Assembly: GCA_035293405.1 (NCBI GenBank)
Contig: DATDOE010000041.1
Location: 1-64,000, forward strand
Direction of reading: 5' to 3'
Source of the DNA: Gp6-AA40 sp035293405
Lineage (GTDB): Bacteria; Acidobacteriota; Vicinamibacteria; Vicinamibacterales; UBA2999
Length of the DNA: 64,000 nucleotides
The first letter of the stretch is position 1; the number at the start of each line of letters is the position of its first letter. This document shows positions 18,522-27,621 of the stretch, one piece after another. The notes under the pieces are model-generated. The model was not told where the DNA came from and ran no database searches. It worked only from the letters and a program-made list of their open reading frames with translations. A program made the translations under genes and the position numbers.

Positions 18522-19148
18522 ATGTCCCAGCGAAGGCTTGGCCTGTACTGCGGAATCGCGAGTCCAGTTCTCTGGCTTGGGCTCATCGCGATTGCCGGCG
18601 CTCTCCGCCCAGACTTCAGCCACGCGACTCAGTTCATCAGCGAGCTCGGGGAGCGTGGCAGTTCGACCGAAGCCATGATGCGCGGCGGCGGATTTGTCTT
18701 CACTGGCTTTCTGTATCTCGGCTTCGCCGCCGGTCTCCTGGTCACGCTTCGGCGTGGATGGATGATCACGGCTGCATGCCTCCTGATCGCGGTGGATGGT
18801 ATCGGTCGGATGGGAGCTGGCGTGTTCCCGTGCGATCCAGGCTGCGTGGGACTCTCGGCCACACAGGATCTCCACAAGCTGTTTGCGACCGTCGGCTTTT
18901 CATCAGGCATCCTGGCGGCGATCGTCTGGGGAATCCTCTTCCGCCGGCTCGCGCTCTTCGCCTCACTCTCCTGGCTGTCCATCGGGGCCGGCGCGGTGGC
19001 CCTTGTGTCCCTACTGCTGATGTCCTGGACTGGAAATCCATTGGGCGTTCCTGGACTGTTCGAGCATCTGGCGACGGGCGTCCTCTCCATATGGCTCCTC
19101 GTGTTTGCGGCGCGTGTTGTACGAGCAGAAGACGGTCCCTTGGCGTAA
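18522..19148 (+). CDS. DUF998 family membrane protein
   Basis: 208 aa with six predicted membrane helices, starting GIASPVLWLGLIAIAGALRP. The segment HATQFISELGERGSS after helix 1, the GVFPCDPGC loop and the DLHKLFATVGFSSG region are typical of DUF998 proteins. The function of the family is unknown. It starts 19 bases after pdxH and may be cotranscribed. It is followed by a 725-bp gene-free region. Confidence 0.85.
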   Translation: MSQRRLGLYCGIASPVLWLGLIAIAGALRPDFSHATQFISELGERGSSTEAMMRGGGFVFTGFLYLGFAAGLLVTLRRGWMITAACLLIAVDGIGRMGAGVFPCDPGCVGLSATQDLHKLFATVGFSSGILAAIVWGILFRRLALFASLSWLSIGAGAVALVSLLLMSWTGNPLGVPGLFEHLATGVLSIWLLVFAARVVRAEDGPLA

Positions 19149-19234
19149 CGGCGTGACGTCTCCTCTCCGAGTCGTTGGTCAGTTCGATCGCACTCGACGT
19201 ATGGCGATGGTCGTCGCCGCGAGACGGCACAAAC

Positions 19235-19422
19235 GGGCCGGGGGAAACATGCTGCTCGGCGAACCGCTCGACGGCGCGGGAAACCGCGGCTCCGGGAATC
19301 CGTTGCAGCAGGCGCAGGTCCGTGACCTGCGCCGGACTCGGCCCTGCGCTCGCGGTTTCCCATCTGGCGCGTGCGACGCGCCGCTCGCAAGGTTCGCTGC
19401 CGCAGCATGTTTCCCCCGGCCC
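19235..19422. repeat. Long imperfect inverted repeat (188-bp cruciform)
   Basis: The outer 21 bp (19235-19255 and 19402-19422) are perfectly complementary and include the core GGGGGAAACATGCTGC. Similarity between the arms continues inward (GGCGAACC, CGGCGCG, GGGAAACCGCG) with small mismatches and indels. The centre is a perfect 10-bp hairpin, GGCGCAGGTC (19311-19320) with GACCTGCGCC (19324-19333). The whole block can fold into one long rod. It could be a MITE-like element or a structured RNA; no flanking direct repeat is evident. Confidence 0.85.
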
Positions 19423-19818
19423 CGTGATTGGCCACCGGCGGCTCCGCCGTCACCCTGAACCGGCGCCGCACGGTGCGTTCTGAGAGGCGCACCTCTGAGC
19501 GCGGAAAGACTCTCAACTACAGCTCAGTGCGAAGTGCGATCAACCGAACGTGCGGTAGGGGCGAACTCGAAATCATCGAGGCTGGGATTGGGCGACGGCC
19601 AGGGCGTTACCGAGAGCCCAAGCCCGAGGAGCGACCGAGTGACGCTGAAGTCCGCACTGAGTCGGGGTGGAGTTGATCCAGCACAACCTTCGGACGAGGT
19701 TTGGCCAGCCCGCCGCGGCGACTGTGAGAGTTGAACGACGTGTGTTAACTTGAGAAGCACGGCAGCGTGGTGCTGCTGTTACCGGATACCCGGCAGTGGC
19801 CGGGAAAGTGAGCGCGCG

Positions 19819-19872
19819 ATGAACACCTTCCCAATCTTCCTGACCGAATCCACTGTCCTCGCGGGCATCTGA
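19819..19872 (+). CDS. Possible 17-aa upstream ORF before the AddB-like gene
   Basis: ATG at 19819, TGA at 19870-19872, then ATG of the next gene at 19874 (one base gap). It encodes MNTFPIFLTESTVLAGI. Its length and position would allow translational coupling. The ribosome site (gggaaagtgag, about 19802-19812) is weak. It could be spurious. Confidence 0.25.
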   Translation: MNTFPIFLTESTVLAGI

Positions 19873-19873
19873 T

Positions 19874-22800
19874 ATGGGCGCGCTACGCGTCTATGTGTCT
19901 GCCTCGTCGGCCGAGCGGGTGTCGCGTGCGCGCGACGTCCTGCGCGCCTCCACGCCCGGCACGCGGATCCTGATTGTCGGAGCCTCGCGCGGTGCGGCTG
20001 ACGATGTTGCGCGCGATGTCGCCGCCTCGGTGCCGGCCACGTTCGGCCTTCAACGCTTGAGTCTCACGCAGCTTGCAGCGCGGAGCGCCATTCGTGCGCT
20101 GGCGGAGCAGGGCAAGACGTCGAGCACGTGGCTCGGAGCCGAAGCGGTGGCCACCCGTGTGGCGTTCGACGCGAGGCGCGATGGGTCGCTGACGTATTTC
20201 GGCCCAGTCGCGGGCACGCCTGGGTTCCCACGCGCCCTTGCGCGAACCGTGCAGGAGCTTCGTCTGGCATCCGTTTCCGGCCGCAGCCTCGCCGGCCTTC
20301 CCCTGGCCGGGCCTGATCTCGCCGATCTTCTCGAGCGGGTCGAATCCTGTTTTGACGAGGCCTCGACGGCCGATCGTGCGGAGCTCTTTCGCGTCGCCGC
20401 GCGCGTCGTCATGGAGGCACCGGTCGCCGATGTCGTGCTGCTTCTCGATCTGGCTCTGGAACACCCTGCCGAACGTGCGCTCGTGAGAGCCGTCGCCTTG
20501 GGAACGAAGACGACGCTCGCGACGGTTCCACATGGGGACCACGACAGCGTGACGTATCTGGAAGAGATGGGCGCGGTTGTCGAGCGCAGCGACTCCGATG
20601 GCGATGGAGACCTGGCCTGTCTGCGTCGTTTCCTGTTCAACCCAGAGGCGCCACCGGTGGAACGGGCGCTCGATGGCTCGTTCAGTTTCTTCTCGGCGCC
20701 TGGCGAAGGACGAGAGTCAGTAGAGATCGCCCGACGCATCCTGACCGAGGCACGTCGCGGTGTGCGATTCGACGAGATGGCCATCCTCGTCCGCTCGCCG
20801 CACAACTACTTTGGCTTGCTCGAACATGCGCTGAGCCGCGCCGGCGTGCGGGCGTGGTTCGACCGGGGCACACGACGGCCCCATCCTGCGGGACGGGCGT
20901 TCCTTGCGCTGCTGGCGTGCGCGGGTGAATCGCTGTCGGCGGCGCGGTTCGCGGAGTATCTGTCTCTCGGACAGGTTCCGCGGGATCGTGCGTCAGCCGA
21001 AACGATATGGGTCGCGCCGCAGGATGAGGCCGTGAGCCGATTGCCCGAGGCGGCCGGCGAGGACGCGGACGTGGACGAACCATCGACGATTGCGCAGTCG
21101 TCCGACGATGTCGTCGTCGCGGGGACGCTGCGAGCGCCGTGGCGATGGGAGAAGCTGCTCGTGGAGGCGGCGGTCATCGGCCGGGATGCGGCACGCTGGA
21201 GACGTCGCCTCGACGGCAAGGCGAACGAGCTCGAGCGGCAGAAGAAGGAAGCCTTCAGCGACGAAGGCGGGGGCGACGCGAAGGTGGAGGCGATCACCCA
21301 CGTGTTGGAACAGCTCCAGCACCTGCGTGGGTTCGCGCTGCCGATCATCGAGCAGCTCGCATCGTGGCCGCGACAGGCCTCGTGGGGGACATGGCTGGAC
21401 CTGTTCGAGGCGCTCGTGCCGCGTGTGCTGCGAACGCCGTCGCACGTGCTGCGGGTCCTCGCCGATCTGCGGCCGATGGCGGAGGTGGGCCCGATCGATC
21501 TGGACGAAGCGCGTCGGGTGCTGGCCGAACGGTTGCTGACGCTCGAGGCCGAGCCGCCCGTCCGTCGCTACGGCCGCGTCTTCGTGGGGACGCCGCACCA
21601 GGCGCGCGGCCGCAGCTTCCGCGTGGTGTTCGTGCCGGGACTCGCCGAGCGGATGTTCCCGCAGAAGCCGCGAGAGGACGCGCTCATGCTGGACGATCTG
21701 CGTTCGGCGGCCGACGGGTCATTGCCCACGCAGAAGCGGCGCCTGTCGGCCGAACGCCTGCTTCTGCAGATTGCCGCGGGTGCGGCATCCGAGCGGCTCT
21801 ACGTGTCGTACCCACGCATCGAGCTCAGCGAGTCGCGCGCGCGCGTGCCGTCGTTCTACGCGCTGGACGTGATGCGTGCGGCGACCGGGAGAGTGCCTCA
21901 TCACGAGGAGCTGGAGGCGCGCGCCCGTGACGCCGGTGATGCCACGCTCGCCTGGCCCGCTCCGTCGCGGGCGGATGAGGCGATTGACGACCAGGAACAT
22001 GACCTGGCCGTGCTTCGCCGGCTGCTCGACGAGAACGATCCCGAGCGGGTCAAAGGCCATGCCCATTACCTCCTGAAGCTCAACGAATGCCTGCGGCGGT
22101 CGGTGATCGATCGCTGGTCGCGAGGCGAGCGCCGCTGGTCGCCAAGTGACGGCCTCACGCGGATCTCTCCCTACACGAAGGATGCCCTGGCCGCTCAGCG
22201 CCTGACCGCTCGTCCGTACTCGCTGTCGGCGCTGCAGCGCTTCAGCGCGTGTCCGTATCAGTTCGTGCTGTCCTCGATGTTCCGGCTCCAGCCGCTCGAC
22301 GTCCCGGAGCCGCTGCAGCGAATGGATCCGCTCACGCGAGGCAGTCTGTTCCACGAGATCCAGGCGCGCTGGTTCCGTGAGCTGGAGGCGAGTGGCAGGC
22401 TGCCGGTCACGCCGGCGACGATCGACGCCGCCCGCGAGACGCTGACGCTCGTCATCGATGACGTCGCCGGACGTGCGCACGACGAGCTCGTGCCGGCGGT
22501 CGAGCGCGTGTGGGTCGACGAGGTCGCTTCGATCACCCGCGATCTCCGCGCCTGGCTCGAATACCTGGCTCGCGACGGTGACGAGTGGCTGCCGAAGTAC
22601 TTCGAGTTCGGCTTCGGCGAGGTGCCTGGCGAGCGGGATGCCCGCAGCGTGCGCGACCCGGTGACGTTACAGGGCGGGTTCAAGCTGAAGGGCGCGATCG
22701 ATCTGATCGAAGAGCATCGCAAGACGAAGGTGCTGCGCGTGACCGATCACAAGACGGGCCGCAAGCCCGACCGGATCGAGAAGGTCACCATCGGTGGTGG

Positions 22801-23131
22801 AGCCGTCCTGCAACCGGTGCTCTACGCGATGGCGGTTGAAGCCGCGCTCGATCAGCCGGTCTACTACGGCCGTCTCTTCTACTGCACGTCGGCGGGGAGC
22901 TTCCACGAGCATCCGATCCCCTTGGATGAGCGGACGCGTGGAGCGGGTGTCGAAGTCCTCCAGGTCATCGACCGCGCCATCGAGCACGGTTTCCTGGCCG
23001 CGGCTCCGACCGAGGACGCGTGCAGCCGCTGCGACTTCCGGCCGGTCTGTGGTCCTGGCGTCTTTCGCCGCGTGGCGCGCAAGCCGACCGATCCGCTCGC
23101 TGACCTGGCGGCGCTGAGGAGCCGGCCGTGA
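19874..23131 (+). CDS. AddB-like PD-(D/E)XK nuclease of a recombination complex
   Basis: 1085 aa, partner of the helicase-nuclease downstream. The N-terminal part is an inactive helicase-like fold, without a Walker A motif. The C-terminal nuclease spans about residues 785-1060: FSACPYQF (C793), GSLFHEIQARWF, GAIDLIEEHRK, VTDHKTGRKPDR (catalytic D and K), and C1050, C1053 and C1059 in CSRCDFRPVC. With C793 these form the Fe-S cluster pattern of AddB. It is expected to process DNA double-strand ends for RecA-dependent repair. The end overlaps the next start by ATGA. Length and helicase decay suit the AddB group, but it is divergent from the well-studied Bacillus protein. Confidence 0.85.
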   Translation: MGALRVYVSASSAERVSRARDVLRASTPGTRILIVGASRGAADDVARDVAASVPATFGLQRLSLTQLAARSAIRALAEQGKTSSTWLGAEAVATRVAFDARRDGSLTYFGPVAGTPGFPRALARTVQELRLASVSGRSLAGLPLAGPDLADLLERVESCFDEASTADRAELFRVAARVVMEAPVADVVLLLDLALEHPAERALVRAVALGTKTTLATVPHGDHDSVTYLEEMGAVVERSDSDGDGDLACLRRFLFNPEAPPVERALDGSFSFFSAPGEGRESVEIARRILTEARRGVRFDEMAILVRSPHNYFGLLEHALSRAGVRAWFDRGTRRPHPAGRAFLALLACAGESLSAARFAEYLSLGQVPRDRASAETIWVAPQDEAVSRLPEAAGEDADVDEPSTIAQSSDDVVVAGTLRAPWRWEKLLVEAAVIGRDAARWRRRLDGKANELERQKKEAFSDEGGGDAKVEAITHVLEQLQHLRGFALPIIEQLASWPRQASWGTWLDLFEALVPRVLRTPSHVLRVLADLRPMAEVGPIDLDEARRVLAERLLTLEAEPPVRRYGRVFVGTPHQARGRSFRVVFVPGLAERMFPQKPREDALMLDDLRSAADGSLPTQKRRLSAERLLLQIAAGAASERLYVSYPRIELSESRARVPSFYALDVMRAATGRVPHHEELEARARDAGDATLAWPAPSRADEAIDDQEHDLAVLRRLLDENDPERVKGHAHYLLKLNECLRRSVIDRWSRGERRWSPSDGLTRISPYTKDALAAQRLTARPYSLSALQRFSACPYQFVLSSMFRLQPLDVPEPLQRMDPLTRGSLFHEIQARWFRELEASGRLPVTPATIDAARETLTLVIDDVAGRAHDELVPAVERVWVDEVASITRDLRAWLEYLARDGDEWLPKYFEFGFGEVPGERDARSVRDPVTLQGGFKLKGAIDLIEEHRKTKVLRVTDHKTGRKPDRIEKVTIGGGAVLQPVLYAMAVEAALDQPVYYGRLFYCTSAGSFHEHPIPLDERTRGAGVEVLQVIDRAIEHGFLAAAPTEDACSRCDFRPVCGPGVFRRVARKPTDPLADLAALRSRP

Positions 23132-26100
23132 TCGCGGAACGACGTTCCGACGAGCAGTCGCGCCGCCTGATTCAGGAGGCGATCGACGACACCTTGGTGG
23201 TCGAAGCGGCGGCCGGCACGGGCAAAACGACCGAGCTGGTCACACGAATCGTTCGCGTGCTCGCCGAGGGACGTGCGACCGTCCGCGAAATCGTGGCCGT
23301 CACCTTCACCGAAAAGGCCGCCGGCGAGTTGAAGCTGCGTTTGCGGCAGCGCCTGGAAGAGGAGCGCCATCGGGCGCACGCGCCCGAGGCCGCCGCGCGG
23401 CTCGAAGACGCGGTGCAGAACCTCGAAGAGGCGCACGTCAGCACGATTCACGGCTTCTGCGCCGATCTGCTGCGCGAGCGGCCGGTCGAGGCGCGCATCG
23501 ATCCGTTGTTCCGCGTCCTCACCGAGGGCCAGGCCGAGCGCTTGTTCGATGATGCATTCGCCGGCTGGTTCCAGGGCTGTCTCGAGGATCCCCCCGAAGG
23601 CGTGCGTCGATCGCTGCGGCGCGCGAGCCGGGGCTTTCGTCCTGGCGATGTGGACGAGGACGGTCCGATGGAGCGGCTGCGCCGGGCGGGGTACGACCTG
23701 ACCCAATGGCGCGACTTCAGAGGTCAGTGGACGCGCGAGCCGTTCGAACGCGCGGCGGCGATCGCGCGGCTCATCGACCTGGTTCATGCGCTGGCCGACA
23801 TCTCGCGCTCGGCCTCGTACGCCGGCGACAACCTGTGTGTGGACACCGAGCCGGTACGGCGCTTGAGCAAGGATCTGGGGCGGATCGCCATGGCCGCGCG
23901 ATCCGCCGATCTCGACGGGCTCGAATCGCAGTTGGTCGAGCTGCGCCGGAACCGTGACTTCAAGCGCGGCCGCAAGGGCAGCGGGCCAACCTACACGAAG
24001 GGCGTGACGCGAGCCCAGGTGCTCGATGCGCGCGACGTGTTGATCGCGGCGCTCGAGGATTTCCAGATCCGCGCCGACGCCGACCTGGCGGCCGTGCTGC
24101 ATGGTGAGCTGCTGTCGTGCGTCGATCGCTATCAGGCCCTCAAGGCACGCGAAGGCGCGCTGGACTTTCTGGACCTGCTGCTGCACGCGCGCAATCTGAT
24201 CCGCGACAACACCGTCGTGCGGAATCACTTTCAATCCCGGTTCCGGCGGCTCTTCGTTGACGAGTTCCAGGACACCGATCCGCTGCAGGCGGAGCTGTTG
24301 CTGCTGCTCGCCTCGAAGGACGGCGCCGAGACACGGTGGCCGCACGTCGATCCCGTCCCAGGAAAGCTGTTCGTCGTCGGCGACCCGAAGCAGTCCATCT
24401 ATCGCTTTCGCCGCGCCGATGTGGAGATCTATCGGCGGGTCTGTACGCTCCTCGTCGATCGCGGGGCCACGTTCGTGGAGCTGCGGCGCAGCTTCAGGAG
24501 TGTGCCCAATATCCAGCGCGTGGTGAACGCCGCCTTCGCGCCGGTGATGGATGGCGACGTCGAGGCGCGGCAGGCGCGGTACGTACCGCTCGAGCCATGG
24601 CGGACCGATCACGAGGGTCAGCCGTCGGTCGTGGTGTTGCCCGTCCCCGAGCCGTACGCGCAGCGCTTCGTCACCGCGAGGGCGATCGAAAAATCGCTGC
24701 CGGATGCGGTCGGCGCCTACGTCGAATGGCTGGTGCGAAAGAGCGGCTGGACGGTCACCGAGCGCCGCGATCCCGAGAAGCGGGTCCCGCTCGAGGCGCG
24801 GCACATCTGCATTCTGTTCCGCCGGTTCGTCAGCTACGGCGAGGACATCACTCGCGCGTACGTCGACGCGCTCGAGGCCCGCGGCGTCAAGCATCTGCTC
24901 GTCGGCGGCAGGGCGTTTCACGACCGCGAGGAGATTGAAACGCTCCGCGCCGCGCTGATGGCCATTGAATGGCCTGACGACCAGCTCTCCGTCTTCGCCA
25001 CGCTCCGCGGCGCGCTGTTTGCGATCGGTGACGAGGAACTGCTCGAGTATCACCACCGTGCCGGCCGGTTCCACCCGTTCCGGATTCCGGAGACCATCCC
25101 GTCCGGGCTCGAGCCGATTCGGGAGGCGCTGGCCGCCCTCCGCGACTGGCACACGCGCCGCAACCGGCGGCCGGTCGCCGAAACGATCTCCGAGCTGCTC
25201 GGTCACACGCGGGCGCACGTCGCGTTTGTCCTGCGTCCGGGCGGCGAGCAGGCGCTCGCCAATGTGCTGCACGTCGCCGAACTGGCCAGGCAGTACGAGA
25301 TCGAGGGCGGCATGTCGTTCCGAGGCTTCGTCGAGGCCCTGAGAGAAGCCGCGTCCGGCGGCCACGCCGCCGAGGCGCCCATCCTCGAGGAAGGCAGCGA
25401 CGGCGTGCGTCTGATGACGGTGCACAAAGCGAAAGGGCTGGAGTTCCCTGTCGTGATCCTCGCCGACATTACCGCGCGCCTGACACCGTACGATGCGAGC
25501 CGCCACCTTGACGCGGAGCGCGAACGCTGCGCGTTGCGCATCGGTGGGTGGTCCCCGAAGGATCTGAACGACAACCGCGACACCGAGCTGCGTCGTGAAC
25601 AGAAGGAAGGTGAGCGCGTGGCGTACGTCGCCGCCACGCGCGCGCGCGACGTGCTCGTCGTCCCTGCCGTCGGTGACGGACCACACACCGATGGCTGGGT
25701 CGCGCCGATGAACGCCGCGCTCTACCCGAGTGACAATGCTCGTCGAGTGCAGGCCCGCGCGATGGGATGTCCCGACTTCACAAGTAAGGACTCCGTGCTG
25801 GTACGCCCAGATGGCGATCCCGCGTCGAAGCTGACGGTCTGTCCGGGCCAGCACGACTTCGCTTCGTCAGAAGAACCGTACTCAGTTGTGTGGTGGTCTC
25901 CCGAGTCTGCGGTGTTGACTCTCAAGGCTCAGGCGCCATTTGGCTTGCGGCGTGAGGATCTGATCGTCAGGGACGTGCCCCCGCTGATTCTTCGGCAACA
26001 CCTTGATGAATACCAGGAGTGGAAGGCCACGCGGGCGGCGGCGATCGCGTCGGCGGAACGGCCATCGATCGACGTGATCACCGCGACCGAAGCGACGGCG

Positions 26101-26613
26101 CGGATCGAGGTGCTGCCGATCGATGGCACCACGGTGAGAACCGAGATCGTGCATGGGTCGGTTGCCCGTCCGGGCGGCGTCCGATTCGGCTCCCTGGTGC
26201 ATGCGCTGCTCGCCGACGTGCCGCTTGCCGCCTTCGACGAAGGGATCGTGGCCCGACTTGCCACGGCGCATGGGCGTGTGCTTGGCGCGGAGGCGGAGGA
26301 AATCTCCGCGGCGGAGGATGCCGTGAAACGGGTACTCGATCACCCGATCTGGAAGGCGGCCGTCCTCGCCGCGGCCCACGGACGATGTTATCGAGAGACA
26401 CCGGTGACGCTGCGCGCCGAGTCGGGCACGCTCATCGAGGGGAATGTCGATCTGGCTTACGTCGAGGACGATGGGTTCGTGGTCGTGGATTTCAAGACCG
26501 ACCGGGAGCTCGACGGTGCGCTCGAACGCTACCAGCGCCAGGTCCAGATCTATGCGACAGCGATCGCCTCAGCGACCGGCCTACCGACACGTGCGGTGCT
26601 GATGAGTGTGTGA
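23128..26613 (+). CDS. AddA-like UvrD/REP helicase-nuclease
   Basis: 1161 aa, superfamily 1A helicase with a C-terminal nuclease. Motif I is EAAAGTGKTTELVTRI (about residues 27-42), then AVTFTEKAAGELKLRLR, motif II VDEFQDTDPLQ, motif III GDPKQSIYRFRRAD, TVHKAKGLEFPVVIL and YVAATRARDVLVVP. The nuclease motif is EGNVDLAYVEDDGF with VVDFKTDRE and QVQIYATAI. It is expected to unwind and resect DNA ends with its partner. The pair is the only recombination module in the window. The translation start overlaps the partner's stop, which favours equal synthesis. Confidence 0.9.
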   Translation: MIAERRSDEQSRRLIQEAIDDTLVVEAAAGTGKTTELVTRIVRVLAEGRATVREIVAVTFTEKAAGELKLRLRQRLEEERHRAHAPEAAARLEDAVQNLEEAHVSTIHGFCADLLRERPVEARIDPLFRVLTEGQAERLFDDAFAGWFQGCLEDPPEGVRRSLRRASRGFRPGDVDEDGPMERLRRAGYDLTQWRDFRGQWTREPFERAAAIARLIDLVHALADISRSASYAGDNLCVDTEPVRRLSKDLGRIAMAARSADLDGLESQLVELRRNRDFKRGRKGSGPTYTKGVTRAQVLDARDVLIAALEDFQIRADADLAAVLHGELLSCVDRYQALKAREGALDFLDLLLHARNLIRDNTVVRNHFQSRFRRLFVDEFQDTDPLQAELLLLLASKDGAETRWPHVDPVPGKLFVVGDPKQSIYRFRRADVEIYRRVCTLLVDRGATFVELRRSFRSVPNIQRVVNAAFAPVMDGDVEARQARYVPLEPWRTDHEGQPSVVVLPVPEPYAQRFVTARAIEKSLPDAVGAYVEWLVRKSGWTVTERRDPEKRVPLEARHICILFRRFVSYGEDITRAYVDALEARGVKHLLVGGRAFHDREEIETLRAALMAIEWPDDQLSVFATLRGALFAIGDEELLEYHHRAGRFHPFRIPETIPSGLEPIREALAALRDWHTRRNRRPVAETISELLGHTRAHVAFVLRPGGEQALANVLHVAELARQYEIEGGMSFRGFVEALREAASGGHAAEAPILEEGSDGVRLMTVHKAKGLEFPVVILADITARLTPYDASRHLDAERERCALRIGGWSPKDLNDNRDTELRREQKEGERVAYVAATRARDVLVVPAVGDGPHTDGWVAPMNAALYPSDNARRVQARAMGCPDFTSKDSVLVRPDGDPASKLTVCPGQHDFASSEEPYSVVWWSPESAVLTLKAQAPFGLRREDLIVRDVPPLILRQHLDEYQEWKATRAAAIASAERPSIDVITATEATARIEVLPIDGTTVRTEIVHGSVARPGGVRFGSLVHALLADVPLAAFDEGIVARLATAHGRVLGAEAEEISAAEDAVKRVLDHPIWKAAVLAAAHGRCYRETPVTLRAESGTLIEGNVDLAYVEDDGFVVVDFKTDRELDGALERYQRQVQIYATAIASATGLPTRAVLMSV

Positions 26614-26684
26614 CGTTTAGGCCTAAAGCCGTCGATTCAGGGTTGGCCCGCGAGTTGCTACGACAGTCCCCGGAGGTCACGGCA

Positions 26685-26861
26685 ATGGTTATTCGATTCA
26701 AGGAATCCGTCAGAGTCCGCGTATGGGGACGGGAACTGAGCAACTTCCGCAAGGGCGAAGTGCACACTGTTCCAACCGCGGTCGCCGGTGTGCTCCTCGC
26801 GCAGGGCTGCGCCGAGCCAGTGCCGGACAACTCGACTCCAGAGCTTCGCCGCGCCAGCTAG
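26685..26861 (+). CDS. Small protein of unknown function
   Basis: 58 aa, starting MVIRFKESVRVRVWGRELSN, with a good ribosome site (ggagg, 26672-26676) 8 bases before the ATG. The pattern 'xVRVWGRE..NFRKGEVHTVPTAVAGVLLAQGCAEPV' is reminiscent of short phage-type proteins with a 'G-E-V/I-x-x-L/V-P-x-x-V-A-x-x-L' strand-helix unit, but I cannot name a family. Its stop shares CTAG with the stop of the convergent gene. Confidence 0.6.
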   Translation: MVIRFKESVRVRVWGRELSNFRKGEVHTVPTAVAGVLLAQGCAEPVPDNSTPELRRAS

Positions 26862-27133
26862 CCCTCGAGCGCCTTCAATTGCCGGTCAAGATCGGCAATT
26901 GCCTGCTCGAGCATCGCTCTGTGCGCCGGCGCGCACGCCTGCTGGAGATCACTCAGCGCTCGGGTTCGCGCCAACATCAGTGTCGCCCGCGCCGTCCGCT
27001 TGCGGACTTCATCTGGAGACACGGGCAGGGTCTTGAGGCGGCCCTCCGCAGCCGCTTCCTGCTGCGCCTCAACCGACTTACTTTCCCAGCCACGTGCCAA
27101 AAATTGGCTCTCCAGGGTGACGGTTAGTGTCAC
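26858..27133 (-). CDS. Small helical protein of unknown function
   Basis: 91 aa, start GTG at 27131-27133. Apart from the N-terminal strand MTLTVTLES it is helical and charged, with a probable coiled coil near the C-terminus (HRAMLEQAIADLDRQLKALEG). There is no ribosome site. It is convergent with the small plus-strand gene, and their stop codons overlap on CTAG (26858-26861). No family recognised; coding status is uncertain. Confidence 0.45.
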   Translation of the reverse strand: MTLTVTLESQFLARGWESKSVEAQQEAAAEGRLKTLPVSPDEVRKRTARATLMLARTRALSDLQQACAPAHRAMLEQAIADLDRQLKALEG

Positions 27134-27190
27134 CGCGGCTGGAAATCCGGCACCACGTCAGCCCGTGGCCACGAACCACCAGTCCCACAC

Positions 27191-27218
27191 GAACCGCGAA
27201 CCAAGAACCACGAACCGA
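27191..27218. repeat. Heptanucleotide repeat (gaaccac type)
   Basis: Four units (gaaccgc, gaaccaa, gaaccac, gaaccga) end exactly at the stop codon of the ferredoxin gene. The same unit recurs in an inverted arrangement at 48496-48611. Confidence 0.7.
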
Positions 27219-27590
27219 CTATTTGGCGTGCGCGGCGGCCCGCTCGGCGGGCGGCACAGCCATGAGGTCCGGGTGCCCGGCCACATGGGCCTTCACGATC
27301 GCTTCGGCCTGTGCCACCGCTGCCGGATCGCCGGCGCGGAACACCGAGTTCGCCTCGACGAGCTCCTTCTGCGACGAAGGCGTCGAATCCACGCTGTCGT
27401 AGATGGCGGCAACCGGACACGCTGGTACGCAAGCGCCGCAGTCGATGCACTCATCCGGGTGGATGTACAGCATCGTCGCCTGCTCGAACTCCGGCTCGTC
27501 TTTCCGGGGATGAATGCAGTCAACGGGGCAGACGTCGACGCAGGCGCTATCCTTCGTGCCGATGCACGGGTCAGTGATAACGAAAGGCAT
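27219..27590 (-). CDS. fdxA: 7Fe ferredoxin, FdxA type
   Basis: 123 aa, small soluble electron carrier. The first cluster region DPCIGTKDSACVDVCPVDC has the Cx7Cx3CP spacing of seven-iron ferredoxins, which hold a [3Fe-4S] cluster there. The second, CIDCGACVPACP, is a standard [4Fe-4S] motif. The C-terminal extension of about 60 residues is helical. No dedicated redox partner is adjacent; the neighbour at 27622 is a secreted protein on the same strand. Confidence 0.92.
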   Translation of the reverse strand: MPFVITDPCIGTKDSACVDVCPVDCIHPRKDEPEFEQATMLYIHPDECIDCGACVPACPVAAIYDSVDSTPSSQKELVEANSVFRAGDPAAVAQAEAIVKAHVAGHPDLMAVPPAERAAAHAK

Positions 27591-27621
27591 GCCGTTCAGC
27601 TTATAACGAAATGCCTCTCGT

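Larger units (their letters stand above)
19149..19873. other. Gene-free region of 725 bp holding a cruciform
   Basis: No coding frame here has family features. The main content is the 188-bp inverted repeat at 19235-19422. The remainder (19423-19818) has GC-rich short palindromes, for example around 19435-19455, and no recognisable RNA gene. A 17-codon frame directly precedes the next gene. Promoter elements for the nuclease-helicase operon should lie near 19730-19810, but I cannot fix them. Confidence 0.6.

Noticed and set aside
18629..19516. 295-aa minus-strand frame
   Set aside because: Antisense to the DUF998 gene and across the cruciform; Arg/Pro-rich composition without any motif.
22879..25854. 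991-aa minus-strand frame
   Set aside because: Shadow of the AddB/AddA genes caused by high GC; the plus strand has clear helicase and nuclease motifs.
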